A program made the position numbers and the translations under genes. Below, piece by piece: positions 54,122-63,148 of a stretch of DNA of 64,000 nt. Position 1 is the first letter of the stretch; each line of letters starts with the position of its first letter. The stretch covers positions 1,054,001-1,118,000 of the forward strand of contig MARA01000007.1 of assembly GCA_001792895.1 (NCBI GenBank), written 5' to 3'. A model generated the notes under the pieces. It saw only the letters and a list, made by a program, of their open reading frames with translations, was not told the origin of the DNA and searched no databases. Origin of the DNA: Lentinus brumalis (Eukaryota > Basidiomycota > Agaricomycetes > Polyporales > Polyporaceae).

Positions 54122-55359
54122 GCAGAGCGGGAGGCCGGGGCGGCGGGGTTTTTCTTCGGGCAGTTCTTGAAGCTATGATTGCCCTCGCCGCAGTAGAAAC
54201 AGAGGTTGTTCTTGCGGCGATGTTCTTTCTCAGCGTCGGTGAGAGGTCCGCGAGGACGCGACTGACGCATAGCGTCGACGTCCATCGGGACAACGCCAGA
54301 GGTGGAGCTTGAGGGTGCGGGGTTGGTGGTCGAAGAGGACGGCTGAGAGGTCGTCGAGCGAGAGTCGCGCTGGTCGCGGCCCTTGCCCGTGGTGTTCGAG
54401 GACTGGTTGCCGCTCGACTTGTTGTTCGTCGAGGACTTGTTGCCACCGCGACGACGAATCTCGCGGTCTACCTGATAGAGATTCTTGTCAGCCTCGACAA
54501 CGACCTGAGCCCACTTCTCGAGAGTAGTCTCTCGCTTCGTGATCGCGAGCGCGCGACGCAGCTCGGGCTTGAGACCACGGTTGAATTGCGTGAGCTTGGT
54601 CTCTTCGGTCCAGTCGAGGTACGCGAGGTACTCGAAGAACTGGTTGGCGTATGTTGACGCCGAACTTGTCTGTTCGAGGGCCTCGATCTTGTCGAGGTAC
54701 TTGCTAGCTAGATCTGTAGACTGGAAACGCGCGATGAACGCGCGGATGAACGCGTCAAAGTCTTGCAACAACGCCTTCTCATTGATGCAGACGGCGTTGT
54801 ACCAGGACTCTGCTACGCCGCTCTTGAGGTAGAGCGAAAAGAAAAGGGTCTTGTCATTGTCAGTAACAAAGGCACCGCGCTGAAGCTGAATATACGTCTT
54901 CACTTCGCGGATGAAGGGCTCGACATCGTCTGCCTTGCCCGAGAACATGCGCGGTTCGCGGACCTTGATCGACACAGGACGGAAAGTCCCGGCCGCGGAC
55001 GAACCACCGCCCGAATTACTGGCGAGCGTCTGAAACGCTTTCGCCGCATGGTCCGCGACACGACGCGTCAGCTCAGCAGAGTCTTGAGTCGACTGCTGGA
55101 ACTGAGACTGCAGCTGGCTGAGCATGCCAGACTGCTGGATGAGGACGCTCCGCGACTCGTCCGCGTCGCGCCCGAGAAGAGAAATTGCGTTAACTAACTC
55201 ACGAATAACATCGACCTCTTGAACGGGCTGTTGAGGGGCCTGTGGTTGAGGCTGAGCTCCGTCCCAGGTGTTCTGCGCCTGGGGCTGGTCGATGTTCCAG
55301 ACAGGGGCCTGATGCTCGAGGTCCCATTCGCCTTGAGAGGGTACCTGATAAGGGTTCAT
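54109..55359 (-). CDS. Gag of element 2, unit A
   Basis: 416 codons from ATG 55359 (MNPYQVPSQGEWDLEHQ), stop TAG 54111-54109. A Gln-rich N-terminus and helical region (ELVNAISLLGRDADESRSVL) precede a gag domain (MFSGKADDVEPFIREVKTYIQ...KLTQFNRGLKPELR). A basic Ser/Thr linker and a CCHC knuckle (CFYCGEGNHSFKNC) close the protein, which ends PASRSAGKA. The slip sequence sits in the codons just before the stop. Intact, unlike unit B. Confidence 0.9.
   Translation of the reverse strand: MNPYQVPSQGEWDLEHQAPVWNIDQPQAQNTWDGAQPQPQAPQQPVQEVDVIRELVNAISLLGRDADESRSVLIQQSGMLSQLQSQFQQSTQDSAELTRRVADHAAKAFQTLASNSGGGSSAAGTFRPVSIKVREPRMFSGKADDVEPFIREVKTYIQLQRGAFVTDNDKTLFFSLYLKSGVAESWYNAVCINEKALLQDFDAFIRAFIARFQSTDLASKYLDKIEALEQTSSASTYANQFFEYLAYLDWTEETKLTQFNRGLKPELRRALAITKRETTLEKWAQVVVEADKNLYQVDREIRRRGGNKSSTNNKSSGNQSSNTTGKGRDQRDSRSTTSQPSSSTTNPAPSSSTSGVVPMDVDAMRQSRPRGPLTDAEKEHRRKNNLCFYCGEGNHSFKNCPKKNPAAPASRSAGKA
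54115..54121 (-). promoter_or_regulatory. Likely -1 frameshift site, unit A
   Basis: G GGA AAA in the gag frame, one codon before TAG, matches the X XXY YYZ rule. It would move ribosomes into the protease frame. Confidence 0.7.
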
Positions 55360-55398
55360 GGTTGCGGGGATGGCCGAACGAAGACGATTCGTTGGGGC

Positions 55399-55408
55399 TG
55401 AATCAAAC
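55399..55408 (-). other. Self-primer binding site, unit A (PBS within 55397-55406)
   Basis: After GT next to the 5' LTR, the element strand reads TTGATTCAGC. This is the reverse complement of GCTGAATCAA inside LTR3, so the RNA 5' end could fold back and prime. Confidence 0.65.
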
Positions 55409-55667
55409 TGTGATGGCGCTGGGCGTAGGCGTGGCGACGAGAAGCAGAGAAGCGAGAACGTGAGAGAGCAAAGGAAGGGCGCCAGGACCGGCGTTGATTC
55501 AGCGGGGATACAGAGTGCGTGCAGCCTGAACTAAATACAGCGTCAACCTGCTATGTAAGAATGATCGTGGAGCGGACTGAGTCCAGAGCGAGCGCGTGAA
55601 CATACAAATGTGGTTAAGTAGCTAAGCAATGTCATGAGATTCTGTGTTAGGCGCACACGCCGTAACA
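55409..55667 (-). repeat. LTR3 (5' LTR of unit A)
   Basis: 259 bases, G variant next to TTGATTCAGC. Confidence 0.93.
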
Positions 55668-55671
55668 CTAC
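55668..55671. other. CTAC junction between LTR3 and LTR4
   Basis: Second GTAG joint, identical to that at 49284-49287. Confidence 0.88.
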
Positions 55672-55930
55672 TGTGATGGCGCTGGGCGTAGGCGTGGCGA
55701 CGAGAAGCAGAGAAGCGAGAACGTGAGAGAGCAAAGGAAGGGCGCCAGGACCGGCGTTGATTCAGCAGGGATACAGAGTGCGTGCAGCCTGAACTAAATA
55801 CAGCGTCAACCTGCTATGTAAGAATGATCGTGGAGCGGACTGAGTCCAGAGCGAGCGCGTGAACATACAAATGTGGTTAAGTAGCTAAGCAATGTCATGA
55901 GATTCTGTGTTAGGCGCACACGCCGTAACA
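55672..55930 (-). repeat. LTR4 (3' LTR of unit B)
   Basis: 259 bases, A variant. Confidence 0.93.
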
Positions 55931-55988
55931 CTATCTCCTCCTCAAGACGAGCACGAGAAATACGACGGTGATTCCAGCCGGACGGCTC

Positions 55989-58900
55989 TCACGGATCGTA
56001 CCTCTCGGGTGGACGGGCGACGCGACCGGTACGGGTCGTAGTCTGGGTGGGCGGCGTGTACTCCGCGCGAAGGTTTTCGCGAGGAGGTTCTGGTGTGGGA
56101 GTGCGAGGACGGGCTCGGGAGACAGGCGGGATGCGAAGGATGATGCGTGGGGAGGCAGCGGGAGCGACGGGACGAGGCAGCGCGGGGTCTTCTTCGGCAG
56201 AGGAGGGCACGGCAGGGTCTTCATCGGCAGAGGAGGACACGGGACGAGGGAGGTCTTCTTCGGCAGGGCCTGGAGCAGAGGACGGCTGAGGAGCCACGGG
56301 GACCTGTGGAGACGAGGACGGAATAGAAGAATTATTAGTATGCCATAAGAGGGAGTGTGGGGGTCGAGGAGCTCGAGGATGACGACGATGCCATCGCTCC
56401 AAGAGCTCATTGGCGGTAGACGGTAAGTCGGTGATGGGGGTCCAGGAGTCTTCTTCGGCTGATAGTCCTTTCCAGTGGACGAGATACTCGAAGCGACGGC
56501 CGGTACGACGGCAGTCGAGGATGGAGTGGGGTTCAGAAGGAGGGAGATCGTCGGAGATGTCGAAGGGAACCGGGTCAGGGACTGGATGGAGTTCGGGGTG
56601 AGGACGGTAGGGTTCGAGGAGAGAGACGTGGAAGACGGGATGAAGGCGGGAAAGATAGGCGGGGAGACGGAGACGGTAAACGACGTCGGACAGCTTTGAC
56701 TCGATAGGGAACGGACCGAGTCGGCGATGATCGAGCTTGTCGGACGGCCGCGTAGTTTTGATGTGACGACGGAGGAGCCATACAAGATCGCCCTCGTTGA
56801 ACTGAGGAGCGTTCTGCACATGCTCGTTGTAGTAGCGTGACTGACGATCCTGCGCAGCGTGGAGTTGGGCACGGAGCTCGGCGTGGATGCGCGCGAGACG
56901 CTGAGCGAGGTCGCCAGCAGCAGGGACGGTGATAGAGGGAGGAGTAACAAGAGGGTCGAACGTCGGGTGGTAGCCCAAGTTCGCATAGAAGGGAGAGGTC
57001 TTGGTGGACGCGTTCACGTGGTTGTTGAACGCGAACTCGGCCAGAGGGAGGTAGTCGACCCAGTCATCTTGCTGCATCGAAACGTACGCACGAAGGTACG
57101 TCTCGAGCGACTGGTTGGTACGCTCCGTCAAGCCGTCTGTCTGTGGGTGATAAGCAGTAGAAAACTTGAGCTTGGTGTGAAGAAGAGAAGTAAGCGCGTT
57201 CCAGAATTGAGAGACAAAAACCGAACCGCGGTCTGAGACGATCGTCTCGGGCATCCCATGATAGCGAAAGACGCGGTCGAGAAACATCCAGGCGAAGCCT
57301 GGCGCGTCAGTCGCCTCCTTGCAGGGGATGAAGTGCGCGTATCGCGTGAGGCGATCGCACACGACCCAGATCGAGTCGTAACCGTGTGAGGTCGGGAGCT
57401 TGACGATGTGATCCATGGTGATGCCTTGCCAAGGTCGGGACGGAATCTCCAGTGGACGGAGGAGCCCGAATGGCTTGTGGCGAGGGATCTTGATGCGACC
57501 GCACGTGTCACAAGCTTCGACGTACTTGCGAATGTACGTTGTGACACCTGGCCAGGAGAAGTCGCGCTGGACAAGCTCCTTGGTGCGTTCGCGCCCTGGA
57601 TGACCTGAAGCAACAGAATCGTGTCGAGAAAATAGAACGTCAGCACGTAGAGGACGAGGAACATAGAGTAGACCGTGATGATAGACCAGCGGGCCGTCGA
57701 CTGTGAAGTCTGGGCTACCGCTTGCGACTGCGTCGCGCCACTCCTGATCTGAACGAACTGCGGCTTTGAGCCGTTCTTGGAAGTCCGAACGATCCACGGA
57801 GACGGTGGTGAGTGCCGAAATTTGAAGAGACGCAGCTGACGAAGCGTCGCGACGGGCCTTGGAGAAGATGCGCTCAGTCTGAACCGGCGTGAGCAACGCC
57901 TTACGGTTCTCGCTGAGGACCTCATCCCCCTCTTGAGGCGCGAAGTCAGCGCGTCTCGACGGCGCGTCCGCGGGGTTTTTGATACCTGGAGCATAGTCAA
58001 GACAAAAATTGAATTCAGAAAGAAACATCGACCACCGAGCTTGGCGGCGATTGAGGACGCGAGAAGACATGAAATACTCAAGGTTTTTGTGGTCAGAGAC
58101 GACCGCAATAGGTACGTCTGTGCCAATGAGCCACGCACGGAAGGTGCGGAATGACTCGACGATTGCAAGCAGCTCTTTGTCGTACACCTCGTAGTTAATC
58201 TCGGCTGGTGTGAGCTTGCGCGAGAAGAACGCGACGGGGTGCAAGAGCTGTTGCTCGTCCGGTTGATGGAGTACACCTGCTATAGCAAAGTCTGAAGCGT
58301 CAGTAGACAAGGTAGTAGGGCGAGAGGGATCGAAATGACGAAGAACGGGGGCGGAAAGAATAGCCCGACGAAGATCTTCGAACGCGGTGTCTGCGTCCGA
58401 AGTCCAGGCGAACGGAGCTCCTTGAGCGGCCTTCTTGGTGAGCCGGTTGAGCGGGAGCGCAATGCGCGCATAGTGGTCGATGAACCGGCGGTAGAAATTG
58501 GTAAATCCGAGGAAGGATTGGACTTCCTTGACGGACTTAGGCGTCGGCCAGTCGACGACCGTGTTGAGCTTCTTCGGGTCCATCCGAACGCCCTCGCTGG
58601 AGAGGATATAGCCGACGTACTCGACTTCTGGTTGGTCGAATGAGCACTTCTTCGCGTTGGCGAAGAGGCCAGCTTTCTGAAGACGTTCGAGGACCATTGC
58701 GACGTGGAGGTCGTGCTCGGCCTGGGATTTCGAAAAGATTAGTATATCGTCGATGTAGACGACGCACACGACGTCGAGTAAGTCGCGGAGTGCGTCCTGA
58801 ATGTAAGCCTGAAAAGTTCCGGGAGCGTTAGTGAGACCAAAGGGCATAACAAGGTACTCGAAGAGTCCGAGATGGGTGCGGAACGCGGTCTTCCATTCGT

Positions 58901-60104
58901 CCCCTTCGCGGATGCGAATGAGGTTGAACGCGTTCTTGAGGTCGAGGGTCGTGAAGACCTTGCAGCCTTGCACCCGGTCGAGGAGGTCGTTGACGAGGGG
59001 AAGCGGGTAGCGGTTCTTCTTCGTGATGGCGTTGAGCCCGCGATAGTCGACGCAGAGGCGGAGTTCGCCCGTCTTCTTGCGCGCGAACAGTATCGGGGCG
59101 CCAGCTGAAGAGGTGGAGCGTCGAATGAACCCCTTCCGAAGGTTCGTTTCGACGTAGTCGAGCACCAGAACGCGCTCTTGTTCGGAGAGGTGGTAGAGCG
59201 GCCCGAACGGCGGAGATTTGCCGTCCTCCGTCTCAATCGCGGCGTCGAAGCCAGGACGATGAGGCGGAAGTTGCTCGACTTCTATGGGAGAAAAGACATG
59301 AGCAAACGCGTGATACTTCTCCGGAATATGGGCCATATGGTCGTCCGGAGGAGGTTCGGGAGGTGGAGAGTCGCTCGGAGCAGAAGACGGCGGCGCGTCC
59401 AGCTCAGCGGAAGCTATGATGTAGCTCCGCGAGCCGGCGATGTGATAACGCAGAACCGCGGTCTCGCTGTTGCGCGCGACCTTCCGAAACCGCATTGAGT
59501 TGATGAACTTGATGTCGAGAGGTTGAGGCGGCGGTTCTGACTCGGTCCGACCGGAGCCGGTTTGAGCCTCACCAGGCGGAGACGAGGACGACGCATGCTC
59601 TGTTCGACCACGGCCGATGCGAGCACCGTCAAGGGAAAGAAACCTAGGAAGGAGAACGCTTTCAGTAGACACAGAGTTTGCCCCGGTTCGACCGGAGCCG
59701 ATTTGGGACACAAGACGAGGCGCATGCCAAGGCAATACGCCCGCAGACAAGAATGAGACACGGGGGGGTGACGCTTGATCAGGGCGTCGACGTCGAACAG
59801 GGACAGAGGAAGGCAACTGGAACTGACCCTTCAGGCCAAGTCCCAGGCCCATAGCAGTCGTCGTGCACGTTGGTGCGACCGAAACGACCGAAGCAAGATG
59901 GAAGCGAGGGAGGTCATCTCCCCGCTCAGCGTGCACGACGCCGGTGCTTCCACAACAAGAGAACTCGAGCTCACGCCGAACCCAGTCAATAGACGGGTTG
60001 TGACGCTCGAGCCAGTCAAGACCTAGGATGATGGGGTAGGGAACAGAGACGATCGCTAGAGCGACGTGCTCCGCGTGTTCCGAACGGTTAGTTTTGTTAT
60101 TACT
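55989..60104 (-). CDS. Pol of element 2, unit B
   Basis: Same protein as the unit A pol, offset 6384 bases, with no amino-acid change seen in the RT, integrase or chromodomain parts. Differences noticed are at 59004 (C versus T) and 59610 (A versus G), both silent in the pol frame. It keeps YIDD, the integrase triad and the chromodomain. Being downstream of a broken gag, it would not be made from its own transcript by the gag-pol route. Confidence 0.92.
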   Translation of the reverse strand, partial: SNNKTNRSEHAEHVALAIVSVPYPIILGLDWLERHNPSIDWVRRELEFSCCGSTGVVHAERGDDLPRFHLASVVSVAPTCTTTAMGLGLGLKGQFQLPSSVPVRRRRPDQASPPRVSFLSAGVLPWHAPRLVSQIGSGRTGANSVSTESVLLPRFLSLDGARIGRGRTEHASSSSPPGEAQTGSGRTESEPPPQPLDIKFINSMRFRKVARNSETAVLRYHIAGSRSYIIASAELDAPPSSAPSDSPPPEPPPDDHMAHIPEKYHAFAHVFSPIEVEQLPPHRPGFDAAIETEDGKSPPFGPLYHLSEQERVLVLDYVETNLRKGFIRRSTSSAGAPILFARKKTGELRLCVDYRGLNAITKKNRYPLPLVNDLLDRVQGCKVFTTLDLKNAFNLIRIREGDEWKTAFRTHLGLFEYLVMPFGLTNAPGTFQAYIQDALRDLLDVVCVVYIDDILIFSKSQAEHDLHVAMVLERLQKAGLFANAKKCSFDQPEVEYVGYILSSEGVRMDPKKLNTVVDWPTPKSVKEVQSFLGFTNFYRRFIDHYARIALPLNRLTKKAAQGAPFAWTSDADTAFEDLRRAILSAPVLRHFDPSRPTTLSTDASDFAIAGVLHQPDEQQLLHPVAFFSRKLTPAEINYEVYDKELLAIVESFRTFRAWLIGTDVPIAVVSDHKNLEYFMSSRVLNRRQARWSMFLSEFNFCLDYAPGIKNPADAPSRRADFAPQEGDEVLSENRKALLTPVQTERIFSKARRDASSAASLQISALTTVSVDRSDFQERLKAAVRSDQEWRDAVASGSPDFTVDGPLVYHHGLLYVPRPLRADVLFSRHDSVASGHPGRERTKELVQRDFSWPGVTTYIRKYVEACDTCGRIKIPRHKPFGLLRPLEIPSRPWQGITMDHIVKLPTSHGYDSIWVVCDRLTRYAHFIPCKEATDAPGFAWMFLDRVFRYHGMPETIVSDRGSVFVSQFWNALTSLLHTKLKFSTAYHPQTDGLTERTNQSLETYLRAYVSMQQDDWVDYLPLAEFAFNNHVNASTKTSPFYANLGYHPTFDPLVTPPSITVPAAGDLAQRLARIHAELRAQLHAAQDRQSRYYNEHVQNAPQFNEGDLVWLLRRHIKTTRPSDKLDHRRLGPFPIESKLSDVVYRLRLPAYLSRLHPVFHVSLLEPYRPHPELHPVPDPVPFDISDDLPPSEPHSILDCRRTGRRFEYLVHWKGLSAEEDSWTPITDLPSTANELLERWHRRHPRAPRPPHSLLWHTNNSSIPSSSPQVPVAPQPSSAPGPAEEDLPRPVSSSADEDPAVPSSAEEDPALPRPVAPAASPRIILRIPPVSRARPRTPTPEPPRENLRAEYTPPTQTTTRTGRVARPPERYDP

Positions 60105-60505
60105 TCATGAGTGATGAGACCGCCAGCGATAGGACGGTCATCAACAGCACGCACGGGGCTCGGTTCGTCCTTCAGACGACGAGGCAAACCGTGACGGTCG
60201 GCGAAAGCTAGAGAAATACAAGAGCCCGTAGCGCCGCAATCGACGAGCGCATACGTGTGGATAGGTTTTCGGTTAGCAAAAGACAGAGAGACGGAGAGAA
60301 AAAGATGAGACGAGGAGGACTGAGACTCGTGAACGTGAGACGAGAGACGAAAAGGTGGAGCAGAGAGAAGAGGACGGAGAACGTACGAGCCGTCGTTCAT
60401 GCGTATGTGCGAACGCGACTCCGGAGACCCGGTCACTTGGGCTGCAGTCCCTTGCGACGACGGGAGCTCCTGGACTGTCTGGGAGCAACCGCCTAGGCTT
60501 TTCCC
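60056..60505 (-). CDS. Protease-coding frame of element 2, unit B
   Basis: Identical organisation to unit A (slip site at 60499-60505, Asp-Cys-Gly active site). Depends on gag translation for its expression. Confidence 0.72.
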   Translation of the reverse strand, partial: GKSLGGCSQTVQELPSSQGTAAQVTGSPESRSHIRMNDGSYVLRPLLSAPPFRLSSHVHESQSSSSHLFLSVSLSFANRKPIHTYALVDCGATGSCISLAFADRHGLPRRLKDEPSPVRAVDDRPIAGGLITHEVITKLTVRNTRSTSL

Positions 60506-61742
60506 GCAGAGCGGGAGGCCGGGGCGGCGGGGTTTTTCTTCGGGCAGTTCTTGAAGCTATGATTGCCCTCGCCGCAGTAGAAACAGAGGTTGTTCTTGCG
60601 GCGATGTTCTTTCTCAGCGTCGGTGAGAGGTCCGCGAGGACGCGACTGACGCATAGCGTCGACGTCCATCGGGACAACGCCAGAGGTGGAGCTTGAGGGT
60701 GCGGGGTTGGTGGTCGAAGAGGACGGCTGAGAGGTCGTCGAGCGAGAGTCGCGCTGGTCGCGGCCCTTGCCCGTGGTGTTCGAGGACTGGTTGCCGCTCG
60801 ACTTGTTGTTCGTCGAGGACTTGTTGCCACCGCGACGACGAATCTCGCGGTCTACCTGATAGAGATTCTTGTCAGCCTCGACAACGACCTGAGCCCACTT
60901 CTCGAGAGTAGTCTCTCGCTTCGTGATCGCGAGCGCGCGACGCAGCTCGGGCTTGAGACCACGGTTGAATTGCGTGAGCTTGGTCTCTTCGGTCCAGTCG
61001 AGGTACGCGAGGTACTCAAGAACTGGTTGGCGTATGTTGACGCCGAACTTGTCTGTTCGAGGGCCTCGATCTTGTCGAGGTACTTGCTAGCTAGATCTGT
61101 AGACTGGAAACGCGCGATGAACGCGCGGATGAACGCGTCAAAGTCTTGCAACAACGCCTTCTCATTGATGCAGACGGCGTTGTACCAGGACTCTGCTACG
61201 CCGCTCTTGAGGTAGAGCGAAAAGAAAAGGGTCTTGTCATTGTCAGTAACAAAGGCACCGCGCTGAAGCTGAATATACGTCTTCACTTCGCGGATGAAGG
61301 GCTCGACATCGTCTGCCTTGCCCGAGAACATGCGCGGTTCGCGGACCTTGATCGACACAGGACGGAAAGTCCCGGCCGCGGACGAACCACCGCCCGAATT
61401 ACTGGCGAGCGTCTGAAACGCTTTCGCCGCATGGTCCGCGACACGACGCGTCAGCTCAGCAGAGTCTTGAGTCGACTGCTGGAACTGAGACTGCAGCTGG
61501 CTGAGCATGCCAGACTGCTGGATGAGGACGCTCCGCGACTCGTCCGCGTCGCGCCCGAGAAGAGAAATTGCGTTAACTAACTCACGAATAACATCGACCT
61601 CTTGAACGGGCTGTTGAGGGGCCTGTGGTTGAGGCTGAGCTCCGTCCCAGGTGTTCTGCGCCTGGGGCTGGTCGATGTTCCAGACAGGGGCCTGATGCTC
61701 GAGGTCCCATTCGCCTTGAGAGGGTACCTGATAAGGGTTCAT
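60493..61742 (-). pseudogene. Gag of element 2, unit B, frameshifted
   Basis: Starts at ATG 61742 like unit A but has one base missing between 61017 and 61018. After ANQF the frame leaves the gag domain and stops near 60852 (296 codons). The CCHC knuckle remains downstream but out of frame. Unit A carries the intact version, so particles could still be supplied in trans. Confidence 0.9.
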
Positions 61743-61791
61743 GGTTGCGGGGATGGCCGAACGAAGACGATTCGTTGGGGCTGAATCAAAC

Positions 61792-62050
61792 TGTGATGGC
61801 GCTGGGCGTAGGCGTGGCGACGAGAAGCAGAGAAGCGAGAACGTGAGAGAGCAAAGGAAGGGCGCCAGGACCGGCGTTGATTCAGCGGGGATACAGAGTG
61901 CGTGCAGCCTGAACTAAATACAGCGTCAACCTGCTATGTAAGAATGATCGTGGAGCGGACTGAGTCCAGAGCGAGCGCGTGAACATACAAATGTGGTTAA
62001 GTAGCTAAGCAATGTCATGAGATTCTGTGTTAGGCGCACACGCCGTAACA
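61792..62050 (-). repeat. LTR5 (5' LTR of unit B)
   Basis: 259 bases, complete, G variant. Its outer end abuts P450-I exon sequence at 62051. The proposed RNA start GCTGAATCAA is at 61886-61877. Confidence 0.93.
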
Positions 62051-62810
62051 AAGGTTCACTTCGTCCTCTGCATGCGAGAGACGTTCTATGATGCTGTGCG
62101 CGATGCCGCAATGTTGTCTATCACCTGTTCGCTAAAAACAAGGATTGCTAGCGAGGCCCATACGAGCGAGACTACGAGACCTACCGACGCATCCTTGGAG
62201 TAACCCCACGGTGTGTTGCGGATGCTCGACACCGCCTCGCGGATCTCCGCCACTCGCCGGAGTACGCCAGTACCAGGCAGCCATGCAGGCACACGCCCTA
62301 CGATAGCCGGCACATACTCAAGCAGGGACGAAGAAATCAAGAACTCAATGCTCTCAAGTCCTTTCTCAAAAGTCGCAATGTGAGGGTCCTCCTCCGCGAT
62401 CTCCATTCCATAGATACTGCCGAGCACAATGGCCGTGAGGGAACTGCATCGGGTTGCAGACGCCGTTAGTGAGAATTACGCGCTGATGTGCGCAAGACAT
62501 ACAAGCGGAGGTGTTCGCTCAGCTTCTGCGGGCTGGCGAGGAGGCCAGATAGCAATCGTTGCACGCCATCCCTTTGACGCTCCCGGTAGTTGCATACGGC
62601 ATCCGGGCGGAAATACTGCCAAAACATTCGCCGACGCTCCCTCCACCGCTGTCCATACCTAGCAAAGACGAAGTTCCAGTCCCATCCGGTGCTGGCAACA
62701 TAGCATAGCATGAGCGCGGGTAGATACTCTCTCATAATTCACTCGGCACGTACAGTCGGACCACGTTGAGCACGGGTCTGTCCGCGTACGTCACTGACCG
62801 TTTCTCGAGC
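62051..62810 (-). repeat. 760-bp P450-I duplication, right copy
   Basis: Partner of 48275-49034. It begins exactly at the outer end of the last LTR. Confidence 0.93.
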
Positions 62811-63148
62811 AGATCCACGGCGGTCCGAGCGTCACCGATAACAATCACTGTTCGTCCCAGCGCGCGCAGACACATCAAGCTTCCTGTGAAAAAACAGCTG
62901 TTTGAACTTGGCCAAGGAGCGACGGGACTGAGGAGGGGATACTTACCGTACTTCTTGCTCATATTCCGATACCCTATCCATGGCGTCGTTCTCGGAATGT
63001 CGAAGAGATTCCCGACGAAGGGGAGGCCTGGAGGTCCTGGAGGCAGGGGCAACCGTTTATTCCCGGCTCGTATCGCCTTGTATAGATGAACCAGAAGAAC
63101 TGCGCTTGTAAGCACAAGAGAAACAAGCAGCCCCAAGAGGATTTCCAT
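62051..63148 (-). pseudogene. Cytochrome P450-I, 5' fragment
   Basis: Begins at ATG 63148 (MEILLGLLVSLVLTS, membrane helix; an in-frame ATG at 63193 is less likely). The hinge LPPGPPGLPFVGNLFDIP, DLLEKRSVTYADRP, RWRERRRMFWQYFRPDAV and the GSIYGMEIAEEDPHIA exon follow. Coding is cut at 62051, within Glu-Val-Asn, by the LTR of the element-2 array. The rest of the gene is on the far side of the array (46297-49034), with 760 bp present in both. The sequence is more distant from P450-B to H than they are from one another. The fragment has no heme loop and cannot be active alone. Confidence 0.88.

Larger units (their letters stand above)
49035..62050 (-). mobile_element. Tandem array of a Ty3/Gypsy chromovirus (element 2), two full units plus one LTR
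   Basis: Order on the plus strand: LTR1 (249 bp, lacking its outer 10 bases), CTAC, LTR2, internal A, LTR3, CTAC, LTR4, internal B, LTR5. Full LTRs are 259 bases, TGTGATGGCG...CGCCGTAACA. The repeat period is 6384 bases. Coding is on the minus strand. The primer-binding site TTGATTCAGC, two bases inside the 5' LTR border, is complementary to GCTGAATCAA within the LTR transcript, as in self-priming Tf1-type elements. No 5-base target duplication flanks the array; the outer flanks share 760 bp of P450-I. The two internal regions differ at only three places that I noticed. Confidence 0.93.
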
